A DNA stretch of 34,245 nt from Staphylococcus sp. GSSP0090 (GCF_013391405.1 NZ_JACBFD010000004.1:1-34245), one strand, 5' to 3'; numbered from the stretch's first letter, positions 7,539 to 16,343 are shown. The notes: a model not told the origin generated them from the sequence alone. Numbers and translations: made by a program.

Positions 7539-8276
7539 TTAATTACCGTGTTCTGCAATCTGACGTATCACTTTAACTTCGTGTGGCGTGAGCACTCTAC
7601 CCTCGCCAGCATTTAAACCTTTCAAGTTAAGTGGACCAAATTCAATGCGTTGCAATTTGCTTACTTGATGACCAAAATGTTCAAACATACGACGTACTTG
7701 TCGGTTACGACCTTCTGTAATCGTGATTTCAACTAATGTGGTATTTTTATCTTTATCTTGATTTTTTACTTTTACTGAAGCTGGTTGAGTAACGCCATCT
7801 TCTAATTGGATACCTTGTTCAAGTGCTTTTACTTCTTCACGCATGAGATAGCCTTTTAATTTAACTACATATTTTTTCTTGATTTTATAACGAGGATGCG
7901 TCATAAGATTAGTGAATTCGCCATCATTTGTCAGTAACAATAAACCAGATGTATCATAATCTAAACGTCCGACCGGATAAATTCTTGTCTTAATTTGTTT
8001 GAAATAATCAGTTACAACTTTGCGTCCTTTGTCATCTGAAACACTAGTGATTACTTGGGCAGGTTTATAAAATAGTATATATAATTTGTCTTCTTGCTCT
8101 AATTTAATGCCTTCTACTTCGATACTATCAGAAGGTTTCACTTTTGTGCCTAATTCTGTTTCTACTGTGCCATTAACCTTGACTTTACCTTCAGTAATTA
8201 AGGTTTCTGCTTTTCTACGTGAAGTATAGCCACTATTAGCGATACGTTTTTGTAATCTTTCTGTTTCTTTATTCAT
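7539..8276 (-). CDS. rluB: RluB, 23S rRNA pseudouridine synthase (RsuA/RluB family)
   Basis: The 245-residue enzyme has an S4 RNA-binding domain at residues about 1-60 ([16 protein letters not shown]) followed by the catalytic domain. The active-site aspartate is Asp106 in [20 protein letters not shown]. The C-terminal RQVRRM motif is typical of the family. It converts a uridine in the peptidyl-transferase region of 23S rRNA to pseudouridine. AAGGAG lies seven bases before the ATG, and the gene overlaps the end of scpB by eight bases. The scpA-scpB-rluB order is common in Firmicutes. Confidence 0.95.
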   Translation of the reverse strand: MNKETERLQKRIANSGYTSRRKAETLITEGKVKVNGTVETELGTKVKPSDSIEVEGIKLEQEDKLYILFYKPAQVITSVSDDKGRKVVTDYFKQIKTRIYPVGRLDYDTSGLLLLTNDGEFTNLMTHPRYKIKKKYVVKLKGYLMREEVKALEQGIQLEDGVTQPASVKVKNQDKDKNTTLVEITITEGRNRQVRRMFEHFGHQVSKLQRIEFGPLNLKGLNAGEGRVLTPHEVKVIRQIAEHGN

Positions 8277-8817
8277 GATTATCTCCTTTTTGATTAACTA
8301 AGTTACTAAAGAAAGCTTCAATTTCTTCATCTTCTTCATCTGTAGTAGGTAAATCATCTAAGTGTTCTATACCAAAGACGTTTAAAAAAAGTTCGGTTGT
8401 ATAAAGTTGATGACTTCTAGAATCAGCTTCCTCTTTTGCTTCTACTAGGCCTCGTGCGATTAAAGTTTTAACAGCACCATCTGAATTAATACCTCTAATT
8501 AATTCAATATCACTGCGTGATAAGGGCTGATTATATGCAATAATAGATAAAGATTCCATTGCAGCTTGTGATAGTTTCATTTTTGATTTTTGTTCTATTA
8601 GCTGTTCTATATAATCAGATGCGTCTTTCTTGGTAGTTAATACATAAGTATTTCCATAGTGTTGAATTGTTAAACCGGGAGAATCATAAGCTTCAATTAA
8701 ATGTGTTAATTCAGCTGGCTCAATGTCTAAAATTTCTAGTAATTGTTTTTGATCTAATCCTTCGTCTCCGGCTGTATATAGTAGTGCTTCTAATATGCCT
8801 TTATCTTGCAACGCCAT
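8269..8817 (-). CDS. scpB: ScpB, segregation and condensation protein B
   Basis: The 182-residue protein carries two winged-helix domains with the family stretches [32 protein letters not shown] and [18 protein letters not shown]. ScpB binds the ScpA kleisin as a dimer and completes the SMC-ScpAB condensin that compacts and separates chromosomes. The acidic tail ([12 protein letters not shown]) is normal for staphylococci. The start overlaps scpA by 17 bases and the end overlaps rluB by eight, which shows a tightly coupled operon. Confidence 0.95.
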   Translation of the reverse strand: MALQDKGILEALLYTAGDEGLDQKQLLEILDIEPAELTHLIEAYDSPGLTIQHYGNTYVLTTKKDASDYIEQLIEQKSKMKLSQAAMESLSIIAYNQPLSRSDIELIRGINSDGAVKTLIARGLVEAKEEADSRSHQLYTTELFLNVFGIEHLDDLPTTDEEDEEIEAFFSNLVNQKGDNHE

Positions 8818-9535
8818 AGTTTACTCCTCTTAAAATATTAATATCATCAAAACTTTTAACTTGCTCAATATTAACTATACCGGATTTAGACATTTCAAGT
8901 ATAGCTAAGAAATGTGTCACGACCATTTCTATGGGTTCTGTAAAATTAAACAGACTAAAGAAGTTAAAGGACTCATGCTGTTTTAATTTATCAGTAACTT
9001 GTGTAGTTGCTTGTTGAATTGTAAATGTCTCCTTACGTATGTCAACGGTTTTAGGTGTATGGAATTCAACTCTGTTTTTCACTTTTTGATAAGCAATGAT
9101 GAGTTCGGTTAAATCAATTGTATTATCAGGATGCCATGTTTCATTGGATTCTAAATGCGATAAATCTGTTGGGTGTTTAGAAAAATATAATGCGCGTTCG
9201 TCTTTACGTTCATTTAAAAACTCAGTATAGGCTTTATAATTTTGATATTCAATTAACCGTCCTACTAATTCGTCTCGTGGGTCATCATCTAAATCTTCTA
9301 CTTCATTTGTTTGAGGTAAAAGCATTTTACTTTTTATCATCAGCAATTCTGAAGCCATGACTAAGTATTCACTAGCAATATTAATTTCTAATTGATTCAT
9401 CGTATGTATATATTGCATATACTGCTCAGTTAATGCTTTCATAGGAATGTCATAAATATCAATTTCAATTTTTTGTATAAGATGCAATAATAAATCTAAT
9501 GGACCATTAAAGGCATCTAATTTTACTTCGTACAT
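8801..9535 (-). CDS. scpA: ScpA, kleisin subunit of the SMC complex
   Basis: The 244-residue protein begins [20 protein letters not shown], the diagnostic ScpA N-terminus that binds the SMC neck. The C-terminal winged helix, which binds the SMC head, ends in ILRGVNYG. I choose ATG 9535 because GAGGTAG lies eight bases upstream and the family starts there; an ATG frame to 9574 adds 13 unrelated residues. It is the first gene of the scpA-scpB-rluB operon and is divergent from the DUF309 gene. Confidence 0.95.
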   Translation of the reverse strand: MYEVKLDAFNGPLDLLLHLIQKIEIDIYDIPMKALTEQYMQYIHTMNQLEINIASEYLVMASELLMIKSKMLLPQTNEVEDLDDDPRDELVGRLIEYQNYKAYTEFLNERKDERALYFSKHPTDLSHLESNETWHPDNTIDLTELIIAYQKVKNRVEFHTPKTVDIRKETFTIQQATTQVTDKLKQHESFNFFSLFNFTEPIEMVVTHFLAILEMSKSGIVNIEQVKSFDDINILRGVNYGVAR

Positions 9536-9577
9536 TTTATCTACCTCATATCGCAAGTTAAGTGCGTAATTCACTAA

Positions 9578-9586
9578 AGTATTATA
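9578..9586 (-). promoter_or_regulatory. Extended -10 promoter of the scpA operon
   Basis: TGCTATAAT on the minus strand is an extended -10 (TGn-TATAAT) about 45 bases before scpA. The intergenic region to the divergent DUF309 gene is only 92 bases, so the two promoters lie close together or overlap. Confidence 0.55.
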
Positions 9587-9627
9587 GCATGTTTAATGAA
9601 AACATTTAAATTTGGAGCGGTTTTTTT

Positions 9628-10146
9628 ATGGAAAATGCATTAACAGAATTTTATTTTCAATTTCATACGAATCAACATTACTTTTTATGTCACGACATTT
9701 TAGAGGAAGCTTGGAAAGAAAATGAAGCGTTTAGCAAGGATGACGCTGTCGTCAGTTTAATATTATTTGCAACGGGATGTTATCACTTTCGTAGAAAAAA
9801 TGACAAAGGTGCGATCAAATCTTTTAGAAAAGCATTAAAAGTCATCGAACCTTATGAAGAAGAAATCAATTTAGGTATTGATCTCAAAGCATACCAAAAA
9901 GTCATTACTGAATTAATCGTTGCGATTGAAAATGGCCAGCAGTTTGTACCAGTGCAATTACCAATCACTTCACAAATGGAACAAAATATTTTAAAAACGT
10001 ATCCAAATTTTGTAATGACGGAATATGTTGTTAAAGATAGTTACATCGTTAACCATCATTTAGAAAGAGATAGAACAGAAGTTAATGAAGCACGTTTAAA
10101 TGCGCTATATCAAAAGCAGCAAAAAAGAAATTGCTCCAACTATTAA
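9628..10146 (+). CDS. DUF309 domain protein
   Basis: The 172-residue soluble protein has the DUF309 signature in its N-terminal half: HDILEEAWKE (residues 22-31), then LILFATGCYHFRRKNDKGAIKSFRKAL, an all-helical histidine/glutamate arrangement. The biochemical role of the family is unknown; some members occur near iron or metal genes. GGAGC lies nine bases before the ATG. It is divergent from scpA, convergent with xerD, and likely monocistronic. The C-terminal third after about residue 120 shows no motif I recognise. Confidence 0.8.
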   Translation: MENALTEFYFQFHTNQHYFLCHDILEEAWKENEAFSKDDAVVSLILFATGCYHFRRKNDKGAIKSFRKALKVIEPYEEEINLGIDLKAYQKVITELIVAIENGQQFVPVQLPITSQMEQNILKTYPNFVMTEYVVKDSYIVNHHLERDRTEVNEARLNALYQKQQKRNCSNY

Positions 10147-10168
10147 TGGTAGTGTAATTGTTTGCATA

Positions 10169-10211
10169 TAAAAACACAGGCGAGTTATTCAAAGAATCAA
10201 CTTGTCTGTGT
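10169..10211 (-). terminator. Terminator at the end of xerD
   Basis: ACACAGGCGAGTT (10174-10186) pairs with AACTTGTCTGTGT (10199-10211), 13 positions including two G-U pairs. On the minus strand the stem is followed by TTTTTATAT, so it ends xerD; it may also stop the convergent DUF309 transcript. The stem begins immediately after the xerD stop codon. Confidence 0.75.
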
Positions 10212-11099
10212 CTATGCCCGTGGGTGAAATTCATTATACATTTTTCTAATTTGCGACTTGGATACATGTGTATAAAGTTGTGTGGTTGAAATGTCAGAGT
10301 GACCCAACATTTCTTGAACAGCACGTAAGTCCGCCCCATTTTCTAGCAAATGCGTAGCAAATGAATGTCTTAATGTATGTGGTGTTAATGATTTTGTGAT
10401 ATTAGCTTTGATTGCATTTTGTTTAATCATTTTCCAAATAGCTTGTCTGGACAAAGGCTTTCCGTGCATATTCAAAAATAAGGTATTCGTTACCGTTTTC
10501 TTTAATAATTGTGGACGAGTAGTTTCTATGTATGTCTTTAAGTATGAGATTACAGTTTCACCTAAAGGGACAATACGTTCCTTATTCCCTTTACCGAACA
10601 CTTTAACAAATCCCATGATTAAATTAACATCCTCCAATTCAATTTGGATGAGTTCAGAAACACGCATGCCTGTCGCATATAATAACTCTAGCATTGTACG
10701 ATCTCGGTAGCCATTGATTTTAGATAAATTGGGCGTTTCTAAAAGTGCTAATACTTCATTTATTTCTAATACATCAGGTAGTTTGCGATCATATTTGGGT
10801 GTTTCAATCAGCACAGTTGGGTCTTTTGCAGCGTACTTCTCTCTTAACGCAAATTGATGAAAACTTCTAATTGTTGAAATAAAACGAGCTAATGATTTAG
10901 CAGAAGCCCCATTATCGTGTAAGTATCCCAAACATTGTTGAATGGATGCTCTATCAATAAAATCAATATGACTAACTTTTTGTAATTCTAAAAATTCATT
11001 ATATTTTTTTAAATCTCTACGATAAGCTCCTATGGTATTTGAGCTTAACCCTTTTTCTAATTGAATGAATTTCAAATATTCTTCAATAATTGTATCCAA
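10212..11099 (-). CDS. xerD: XerD tyrosine recombinase
   Basis: The 295-residue recombinase has a SAM-like core-binding domain (about 1-85) and a catalytic domain with Arg146 (ATGMRVSEL), Lys170, His241 and Arg244 (TPHTLRHSFATHLL), His267 (LGHSDI) and nucleophile Tyr276 (TTQLYTHV). With XerC it resolves chromosome dimers at dif; dif itself is not in the window. The start is TTG at 11097-11099, supported by GAGGTGG eight bases upstream. It lies 39 bases after fur and is probably co-transcribed, an arrangement known in staphylococci. Confidence 0.95.
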   Translation of the reverse strand: MDTIIEEYLKFIQLEKGLSSNTIGAYRRDLKKYNEFLELQKVSHIDFIDRASIQQCLGYLHDNGASAKSLARFISTIRSFHQFALREKYAAKDPTVLIETPKYDRKLPDVLEINEVLALLETPNLSKINGYRDRTMLELLYATGMRVSELIQIELEDVNLIMGFVKVFGKGNKERIVPLGETVISYLKTYIETTRPQLLKKTVTNTLFLNMHGKPLSRQAIWKMIKQNAIKANITKSLTPHTLRHSFATHLLENGADLRAVQEMLGHSDISTTQLYTHVSKSQIRKMYNEFHPRA

Positions 11100-11138
11100 G
11101 GTTCCACCTCTATCTTTAAAATGGTGTACAATACCGAT

Positions 11139-11585
11139 TTATTTACCCTGTGCTTGGCAATCTGAACATACACCATGGAATGTCAAACGATGATCAGAAA
11201 TTCTAAAATTAAAGTCATTTTCGACACGTTCTTCAACTTGCGGCAATAAATCTTCTTCAATTTCTTCTACTTTGCCACATTCCATACAAACAAGATGATG
11301 ATGAAAATGCTTTGCGCCTTCTTTACGTAAATCAAAACGAGCGACGCCGTCTCCAAAATTGATTTTATCAACGACTTTCAATTCTGATAATAGCTCTAAC
11401 GTACGATATACTGTTGCTAGACCTATTTCAGGTGCTTTGTCTTTTACTTTTAAATAAACATCTTCAGCACTTAAATGATCTTTTTCATTTTCAATTAGAA
11501 CACGTAACGTAGCTTCACGTTGAGGTGTCAATTTATATGAAGATTGTTGTAATTGTTGCTTCACGCGATTCAAACGTTCTTCCAC
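11139..11585 (-). CDS. fur: Fur, ferric uptake regulator
   Basis: The 148-residue regulator begins MEERLNRVKQQLQQSSYKLT and has a winged-helix domain to about residue 80 (GLATVYRTLELL is the recognition part). A dimerisation domain follows, with metal site His93/95/96/97 (AKHFHHHLVC) and structural zinc pairs Cys100/Cys103 and Cys140/Cys143. With Fe2+ it represses iron-uptake genes. The start codon is GTG (11583-11585) after AGTGAGG. A 12-of-14 match to the Fur 7-1-7 motif lies 20 bases upstream (11605-11619), suggesting autoregulation. I separate it from PerR and Zur by its near-identity with staphylococcal Fur as I recall it. Confidence 0.95.
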   Translation of the reverse strand: MEERLNRVKQQLQQSSYKLTPQREATLRVLIENEKDHLSAEDVYLKVKDKAPEIGLATVYRTLELLSELKVVDKINFGDGVARFDLRKEGAKHFHHHLVCMECGKVEEIEEDLLPQVEERVENDFNFRISDHRLTFHGVCSDCQAQGK

Positions 11586-11604
11586 GGAAGCCTCACTCCC
11601 CTAC

Positions 11605-11619
11605 TAATAATTATAATCA
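11605..11619 (-). promoter_or_regulatory. Putative Fur box in front of fur
   Basis: The minus-strand sequence TGATTATAATTATTA matches the 7-1-7 consensus TGATAAT-n-ATTATCA at 12 of 14 defined positions. It lies between the likely promoter and the fur GTG, where bound Fur would block transcription. Confidence 0.55.
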
Positions 11620-11643
11620 TTTTAATTTACATAATGATTTATA

Positions 11644-11679
11644 TATATAAAATACCAGTAATTGATAAAATACGCAAGT
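11644..11679 (-). promoter_or_regulatory. Probable fur promoter
   Basis: On the minus strand TTGCGT, a 17-base spacer and TATTTT with an upstream TG (TGGTATTTT) form a plausible extended -10 promoter. It lies between nudF and fur, so fur need not depend on nudF transcription. Confidence 0.45.
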
Positions 11680-11690
11680 TAACTTGTTCC

Positions 11691-12233
11691 TTATTTATAA
11701 TCATTATAATTAAGGATTAAATGCTGTAGTGCAATAATCGTTTTAGCATCTTCAAAATGATTGTTGTTCAACATATGTTTAATTTCATCTAAATCATAAT
11801 ATGCTAATTCAATAAATTCATCGTCATCAAGATGCATTTCGCCAGTTTTTAAATTATTTGCCATGTAAATTGATATTTTCTCATTTGAAAAACCTGGAGA
11901 GCCATACATTTCTGTTATAAGTTCCAAATCTTCTGCTATATATCCAGTTTCTTCTTCTAGTTCACGTTTAGCTGCTGTAATACGCGATTCATCTTTTTCT
12001 AATTTGCCTGCAGGAATTTCTAATAATGGTTTTTCAGCTGGTTTACGAAACTGTTTTACTAATATGACTTTGTTATCAGGCGTAACTGGACAAACTGCAA
12101 CAGCGCCATTGTGAAAAACCAATTCACGTTTAGATATGTTGCCATCGGGTAATTCAACATCGTGAACTTCTAAATCAATAATGGCCCCTTTATAAATGGA
12201 TTCTTTATGTATTGTTTTCTCGTATAAATTCAT
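11691..12233 (-). CDS. nudF: ADP-ribose pyrophosphatase, Nudix hydrolase
   Basis: The 180-residue enzyme carries a perfect Nudix box: Gly76, Glu82, then REL-EEETG at 90-97 within GKLEKDESRITAAKRELEEE. The PGFSNEKISIYMA stretch downstream (around 110-125) is typical of ADP-ribose pyrophosphatases, which split ADP-ribose to AMP and ribose 5-phosphate. The start is ATG 12233 (MNLYEKTIHK) with AAAGGAA ten bases upstream; an upstream GTG frame would begin right against that site. It sits in front of fur and xerD on the same strand. Confidence 0.88.
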   Translation of the reverse strand: MNLYEKTIHKESIYKGAIIDLEVHDVELPDGNISKRELVFHNGAVAVCPVTPDNKVILVKQFRKPAEKPLLEIPAGKLEKDESRITAAKRELEEETGYIAEDLELITEMYGSPGFSNEKISIYMANNLKTGEMHLDDDEFIELAYYDLDEIKHMLNNNHFEDAKTIIALQHLILNYNDYK

Positions 12234-12392
12234 TATAATCACGTTCCTTTAATTTGATTTAAGTTACTGTTAAGATAAATACGTTAGTATATAGGGAGCA
12301 ATTAAAATAGACATTTCATAGTACATTTCAATCGCTGTGATTAAATTTTATTTTATGCCCTATGAATTGAGTGTATCGAAAGGAGAAACGAC

Positions 12393-13307
12393 ATGCAAAA
12401 AAATGTTTTAAAAAGTGGTATAGAACTCTCAGAATTAGGTTTAGGTTGTATGAGTTTAGGCACAGATATGAAGCAAGCTGAACCAATTATAGAACGTGCA
12501 TTAGAACATGGTATTACTTATTTTGATACAGCAGATATATATGATAAAGGTGTAAATGAAGACATTGTAGGTAAAACACTTAAAAAATATCAAGATAGAA
12601 ACGATATTGTTATCGGTACTAAAGTAGGAAATCATTTGGCTGATGATGGTTCTACGTTTTGGGATCCTTCAAAAGCTTATATTAAAGAAGCTGTTAAGGG
12701 TTCTTTAAAACGATTGGGCCTAGAACATTTAGATTTGTATCAATTACATGGCGGAACGATCGATGATCCATTAGATGAAACGATTGCTGCATTCGATGAA
12801 TTGAAACAAGAAGGCATTATACGAGCATATGGTATTTCTTCAATTAGACCCAATGTAATCGATTATTATTTAAAGCATAGTGAAATTGAAACGCTGATGT
12901 CTCAATTTAATTTAATAGATAATAGACCAGAAGCACTATTAGATGATGTGCATGCTAAAAAAGTAAAAGTTTTAGCACGTGGTCCAGTTTTCAAAGGATT
13001 ATTAACTTCTAACAGTAATCAAGCGTTAGATCATAAATTTTCAGATGGTATATTTGATTACACATATTCTGAATTAGGCGAAACAATTGCTTCAATTAAA
13101 GAAATTGAAAACAATCTTTCGAGTTTAACTTTTAACTACTTAACATCACATGATGCATTAGGTTCTATCATTGTTGGTGCAAGTAATGTAAGTCAACTTG
13201 ATGAAAATGTTGAAAATTATAAACTGTCTAAAGATATCAGCTTAGAAAAATTGAAAGCAGCACGTGATCGTGTTAAAAATTTAGAATATACACAGCATTT
13301 AAAATAA
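12393..13307 (+). CDS. Aldo/keto reductase
   Basis: The 304-residue (beta/alpha)8-barrel enzyme has a complete AKR tetrad: Asp45 and Tyr50 (YFDTADIYDKG), Lys77 (GTKVG) and His119 (LYQLHGG). The C-terminal GSIIVGASNVSQLDENV forms the NADP(H) site. It reduces aldehydes or ketones, but the natural substrate cannot be read from the sequence. AAAGGAG lies seven bases before the ATG. The gene stands alone between the divergent nudF and the convergent SDR, and ends at a long bidirectional terminator. Confidence 0.88.
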   Translation: MQKNVLKSGIELSELGLGCMSLGTDMKQAEPIIERALEHGITYFDTADIYDKGVNEDIVGKTLKKYQDRNDIVIGTKVGNHLADDGSTFWDPSKAYIKEAVKGSLKRLGLEHLDLYQLHGGTIDDPLDETIAAFDELKQEGIIRAYGISSIRPNVIDYYLKHSEIETLMSQFNLIDNRPEALLDDVHAKKVKVLARGPVFKGLLTSNSNQALDHKFSDGIFDYTYSELGETIASIKEIENNLSSLTFNYLTSHDALGSIIVGASNVSQLDENVENYKLSKDISLEKLKAARDRVKNLEYTQHLK

Positions 13308-13318
13308 AATAGACAAGT

Positions 13319-13391
13319 AAAGCGTATACGTCATTTATACTGGATGGTTAATCGAACCTTATCCCATTGCTAAATATGACGTATACGCTTT
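13319..13391. terminator. Long bidirectional terminator between the AKR and SDR genes
   Basis: AAAGCGTATACGTCAT (13319-13334) pairs perfectly with ATGACGTATACGCTTT (13376-13391). The 41-base interior folds again (GGATGGTTAATCGAACCTTATCC). T-rich tails flank the + side (TTTTATTATAT). The 16-bp perfect arms around a secondary hairpin make it larger than a usual terminator. Confidence 0.75.
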
Positions 13392-13416
13392 TATTATATG
13401 AAGTCGCTTATACTAA

Positions 13417-14175
13417 TTAAGATTTGTTATTAAATAGAAAAGTAAAATGTTTCTCTAAAAATCTTGGTGCTAATTGATAAATCCGCAATAAATAATGCAT
13501 CCAACGAGGTGCGTTAATTTCGTCTTTTTGAGTGATTATACCTTTAATAATACGTTGTGCTAATTTGTCGGAATTTAACATGATTTTTTTATATTTGTTC
13601 GCATAAGTTAATGATGGATCGGCTTTTTCATGAAATGGTGTTGCTATTGGCCCTGTATTGACGGTTAATACATGATAATTAGGTTTTTCAATACGCAGTG
13701 CATTTAAAATTTGATTAAATGCAGCTTTACTTGCACCATAATGCGCTGCAGAAGCTTGTGTCAAAAAGGCTGACTGGCTTCCAATGCCGACAATTGTAGG
13801 CATACGATTTAAATATGGTGTTAATGTGGTTAATAATGTATTGAAGCTAATTACATTTAGCATATAAGTTTCGTGCATTTCTTCAATTGTGTGTTGATCG
13901 ATAGATTTAAAGTAACCTAAACCGGAGCTATAAATAATGCCGTCTATGGTTTGTCCTTTGAAATGATTGGTAAGTTCGGTGATCTGTGTTGTGGATTGTA
14001 AATCACATTGTATTAAAGTTAAATGTGATGATCCATATTTTAATTGAAGCGGCTTTAGTTTATTAACATCGCGCACAAGTGCAGTCACATAGACTTGCTT
14101 TTGTAATAGTATGTCCAATATAGATTTACCTAAACCACTTGAACCACCTGTTACCACATAATGTCTACCTATCAT
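13417..14175 (-). CDS. Short-chain dehydrogenase/reductase
   Basis: The 252-residue Rossmann enzyme has the cofactor motif TGGSSGLG (residues 9-16), YSSGLG in place of NNAG (82-87), Asn107, and the catalytic Ser133-Tyr146-xxx-Lys150 (HYGASK). The pattern fits the classical SDR family; the PGPIATPF-like stretch (TGPIATPFHEKAD) closes over the substrate. The substrate is unknown. AGGGTAGGG lies before the ATG. A basic, amphipathic C-terminus (RWMHYLLRIYQLAPRFLEKH) could touch the membrane, as in some lipid-linked SDRs; that is inference. It is divergent from proC. Confidence 0.88.
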   Translation of the reverse strand: MIGRHYVVTGGSSGLGKSILDILLQKQVYVTALVRDVNKLKPLQLKYGSSHLTLIQCDLQSTTQITELTNHFKGQTIDGIIYSSGLGYFKSIDQHTIEEMHETYMLNVISFNTLLTTLTPYLNRMPTIVGIGSQSAFLTQASAAHYGASKAAFNQILNALRIEKPNYHVLTVNTGPIATPFHEKADPSLTYANKYKKIMLNSDKLAQRIIKGIITQKDEINAPRWMHYLLRIYQLAPRFLEKHFTFLFNNKS

Positions 14176-14318
14176 ATGTATCCCTACCCTTTTTTATTAT
14201 ATGGATAGTATAAATGAAGTCATCATGTTATGTCATTTATTATAGAAATATTAGTCATATGATGAAACTATGTTACTATAAATACATAAATGAAACATAA
14301 AAACTTAGAGGAAGTGAA

Positions 14319-14330
14319 ATGTTCACATGA
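14319..14330 (+). other. Three-codon leader ORF overlapping the proC start
   Basis: ATG TTC ACA TGA begins seven bases after AGAGG and its stop shares two bases with the proC ATG (ACATGA). The arrangement suggests ribosomes load here and restart at proC. The proC ATG itself has no well-spaced SD. Confidence 0.45.
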
Positions 14331-15142
14331 AACTAGTATTTTATGGTGCTGGTAATATGGCACATGCAATTTTTACAGGTATCGTTAATTCTAAAGTGAT
14401 AGATTCTAACGATATTTATTTAACAAATCGTTCTAATGAAGTTGCGCTTAAAGAATATGCAGAAAAATTAGGTGTTAATTATAGTTATGATGATGAAGCG
14501 TTATTAAAAGGAGCAGATTACGTATTTTTAGGAACTAAACCTTATGATTTTGAAGCATTAGCTGAAAGAATTAAACCATTCATAACTGATAAAAATAAAT
14601 TCATCTCTATAATGGCTGGTTTACCCATTAGTTATATACGAGAGAAATTAGAGGCCGACAATCCAATTGCCCGTATTATGCCTAATACGAATGCACATGT
14701 AGGCCATTCAGTCACTGGAATAAGTTTTTCTAGTAATTTTGGTCCGAATTCTAAAGATGAAGTTGATGAATTAATCAATGCCTTTGGTTCTGCCATAGAG
14801 GTTCCTGAGGATAATCTACATCAAGTGACTGCAATTACAGGAAGCGGTCCAGCATTTTTATACCATGTGTTCGAACAATATGTTACTGCTGGTACACGTT
14901 TAGGTTTGGAAAAAGCACAAGTAGAAGAATCGATTCGTAACTTAATTATTGGAACAAGTAAAATGATTGAACGTTCTGAATTAAGTATGGAACAACTCAG
15001 AAAAAATATTACATCCAAAGGTGGTACAACTCAGGCAGGGTTAAATGCACTTTCTCAACATGATTTGGAAAGTGTTTTTGAGGATTGTTTGAGAGCTGCA
15101 GTGAATCGTAGCGTTGAACTTTCAAGTCAAGATGAAGATTAA
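14327..15142 (+). CDS. proC: Pyrroline-5-carboxylate reductase
   Basis: The 271-residue enzyme has the NADPH motif FYGAGNMAHAI (residues 5-15) and the P5CR signature region ITGSGPAFLY followed by ITSKGGTTQAGL. It makes L-proline from pyrroline-5-carboxylate, the last step of proline synthesis, and proline also serves as an osmolyte. The nearest SD (AGAGG, 14307-14311) is 15 bases from the proC ATG, which is too far. It is well placed for a three-codon ORF at 14319-14330 whose TGA overlaps the proC ATG, so coupled initiation is likely. Confidence 0.95.
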   Translation: MKLVFYGAGNMAHAIFTGIVNSKVIDSNDIYLTNRSNEVALKEYAEKLGVNYSYDDEALLKGADYVFLGTKPYDFEALAERIKPFITDKNKFISIMAGLPISYIREKLEADNPIARIMPNTNAHVGHSVTGISFSSNFGPNSKDEVDELINAFGSAIEVPEDNLHQVTAITGSGPAFLYHVFEQYVTAGTRLGLEKAQVEESIRNLIIGTSKMIERSELSMEQLRKNITSKGGTTQAGLNALSQHDLESVFEDCLRAAVNRSVELSSQDED

Positions 15143-15193
15143 TAAATAATATTTTGTAACATTACTCAAAGAAAGACTGATATATCAAAGTAT

Positions 15194-15230
15194 AAACCCC
15201 ATTAAAGTACTCACTTTAATGGGGTTTTTT
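15194..15230 (+). terminator. Terminator of proC
   Basis: AAACCCCATTAAAGT (15194-15208) pairs perfectly with ACTTTAATGGGGTTT (15213-15227) around a 4-base loop, followed by Ts to 15230. A short A run on the other side could let it also stop rnz. Confidence 0.92.
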
Positions 15231-15272
15231 AATGTATGCTAAGCTATTTCAATTTCAATATTGAAAAATATT

Positions 15273-16193
15273 TTAAAACGACCATGAATCAAAATCTTTT
15301 ACAAATTTAAATGGAGGTGTTGTGGGAAGTGATTTCAGCGATTGGCTAATCATTTCAACTTCTTCTATTGTATAGCGATTACTCATATGTGTAATCAAGC
15401 TATAATCTACGTGTGCATTTTCTATTAATGAAAATACATCTTCAATGTGGCTATGATGATAATTGTTTGCTAATGATTTATCACCTTCTATATAAGTACT
15501 TTCATGAACCATAACATTAGCATGATCAGCTATGATTTCCTCATTTTCACATGGCATTGTATCACCAAATATAGCAATAACTGGCCCTTTTACAGCATCC
15601 CCTTTAAAATCATTCGAATTATAAATAATGCCATTATACTCAAATGTTTCATTATTTTTTACGTCTTGATATTTAGGCCCAGGTTCTAAACCAATTTCTT
15701 TAAGTGCGGAAACATCAATTTTCCCTGATGTATAGGGTGCTTCAATACGATATCCAAAAGAAGGTATACCGTGATTTAGCATACGTGCTTCTACATTAAA
15801 ACCATTATTTTGATAAGATAGTTGATTTTCAATTTCTATATATGTAATTGGATAATTTAATTTAGACTCAGATAAACTTAAAGTGGTTTCTACATATGCT
15901 TTAATACCTTTAGGCCCAATGACTGTCAGCGGCTTACCTTCACCGCCCTGAAACGATCTACTCGTTAATAATCCTGGTAATCCAAAAATATGGTCGCCAT
16001 GCATATGCGTTATAAATATGTGATCTACCTTACCTAATTTAATAGAATGATGCAATATTTGATGTTGCGTACCTTCACCGACATCAAAAAGCCAGATATT
16101 ATTAGAATATGGCTCCAAGTTTAATGCGATAGCTTGTGTATTTCTTTCTTTTGTTGGTAGACCAGCACTCGTACCAAAAAATGTGATTTCCAT
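15273..16193 (-). CDS. rnz: Ribonuclease Z (tRNA 3' endonuclease)
   Basis: The 306-residue metallo-beta-lactamase-fold enzyme has the zinc motif THMHGDH (His63, His65, Asp67, His68), a flexible-arm region (about 150-185) with [14 protein letters not shown] near 212 and a C-terminal ITHMSNRY histidine. The length (about 307) is standard for bacterial RNase Z. It cleaves tRNA precursors after the discriminator base, mainly those lacking an encoded CCA. AGGAGG lies eight bases before the ATG. It is divergent from zwf. Confidence 0.95.
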   Translation of the reverse strand: MEITFFGTSAGLPTKERNTQAIALNLEPYSNNIWLFDVGEGTQHQILHHSIKLGKVDHIFITHMHGDHIFGLPGLLTSRSFQGGEGKPLTVIGPKGIKAYVETTLSLSESKLNYPITYIEIENQLSYQNNGFNVEARMLNHGIPSFGYRIEAPYTSGKIDVSALKEIGLEPGPKYQDVKNNETFEYNGIIYNSNDFKGDAVKGPVIAIFGDTMPCENEEIIADHANVMVHESTYIEGDKSLANNYHHSHIEDVFSLIENAHVDYSLITHMSNRYTIEEVEMISQSLKSLPTTPPFKFVKDFDSWSF

Positions 16194-16218
16194 GCATATG
16201 CCTCCTCTTCTTGTTCAC

Positions 16219-16227
16219 ATTTTATCA
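16219..16227 (-). promoter_or_regulatory. Extended -10 promoter of rnz
   Basis: TGATAAAAT on the minus strand (TGn-TAAAAT) lies about 26 bases before the rnz ATG, giving a short leader. The -35 is weak. Confidence 0.5.
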
Positions 16228-16275
16228 CAGAAAAGAATAAAAAATATATTAAAATTTTCTTCACTCAAGCAAAAA

Positions 16276-16307
16276 GGTATGAACAATACAGATTATTGTT
16301 TTATAAT
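16276..16307 (+). promoter_or_regulatory. zwf promoter with an overlapping inverted repeat
   Basis: TATAAT at 16302-16307 is preceded by a TGAACA-like -35 around 16280-16285. AACAATA (16282-16288) and TATTGTT (16294-16300) form a 7-bp perfect inverted repeat with a 5-base gap, inside the spacer between the two elements. That is where a repressor would bind, but no regulator is identified. Confidence 0.5.
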
Positions 16308-16343
16308 GTAAAGAGATTTATAAAAAGAATTGAGGTTTTGATC

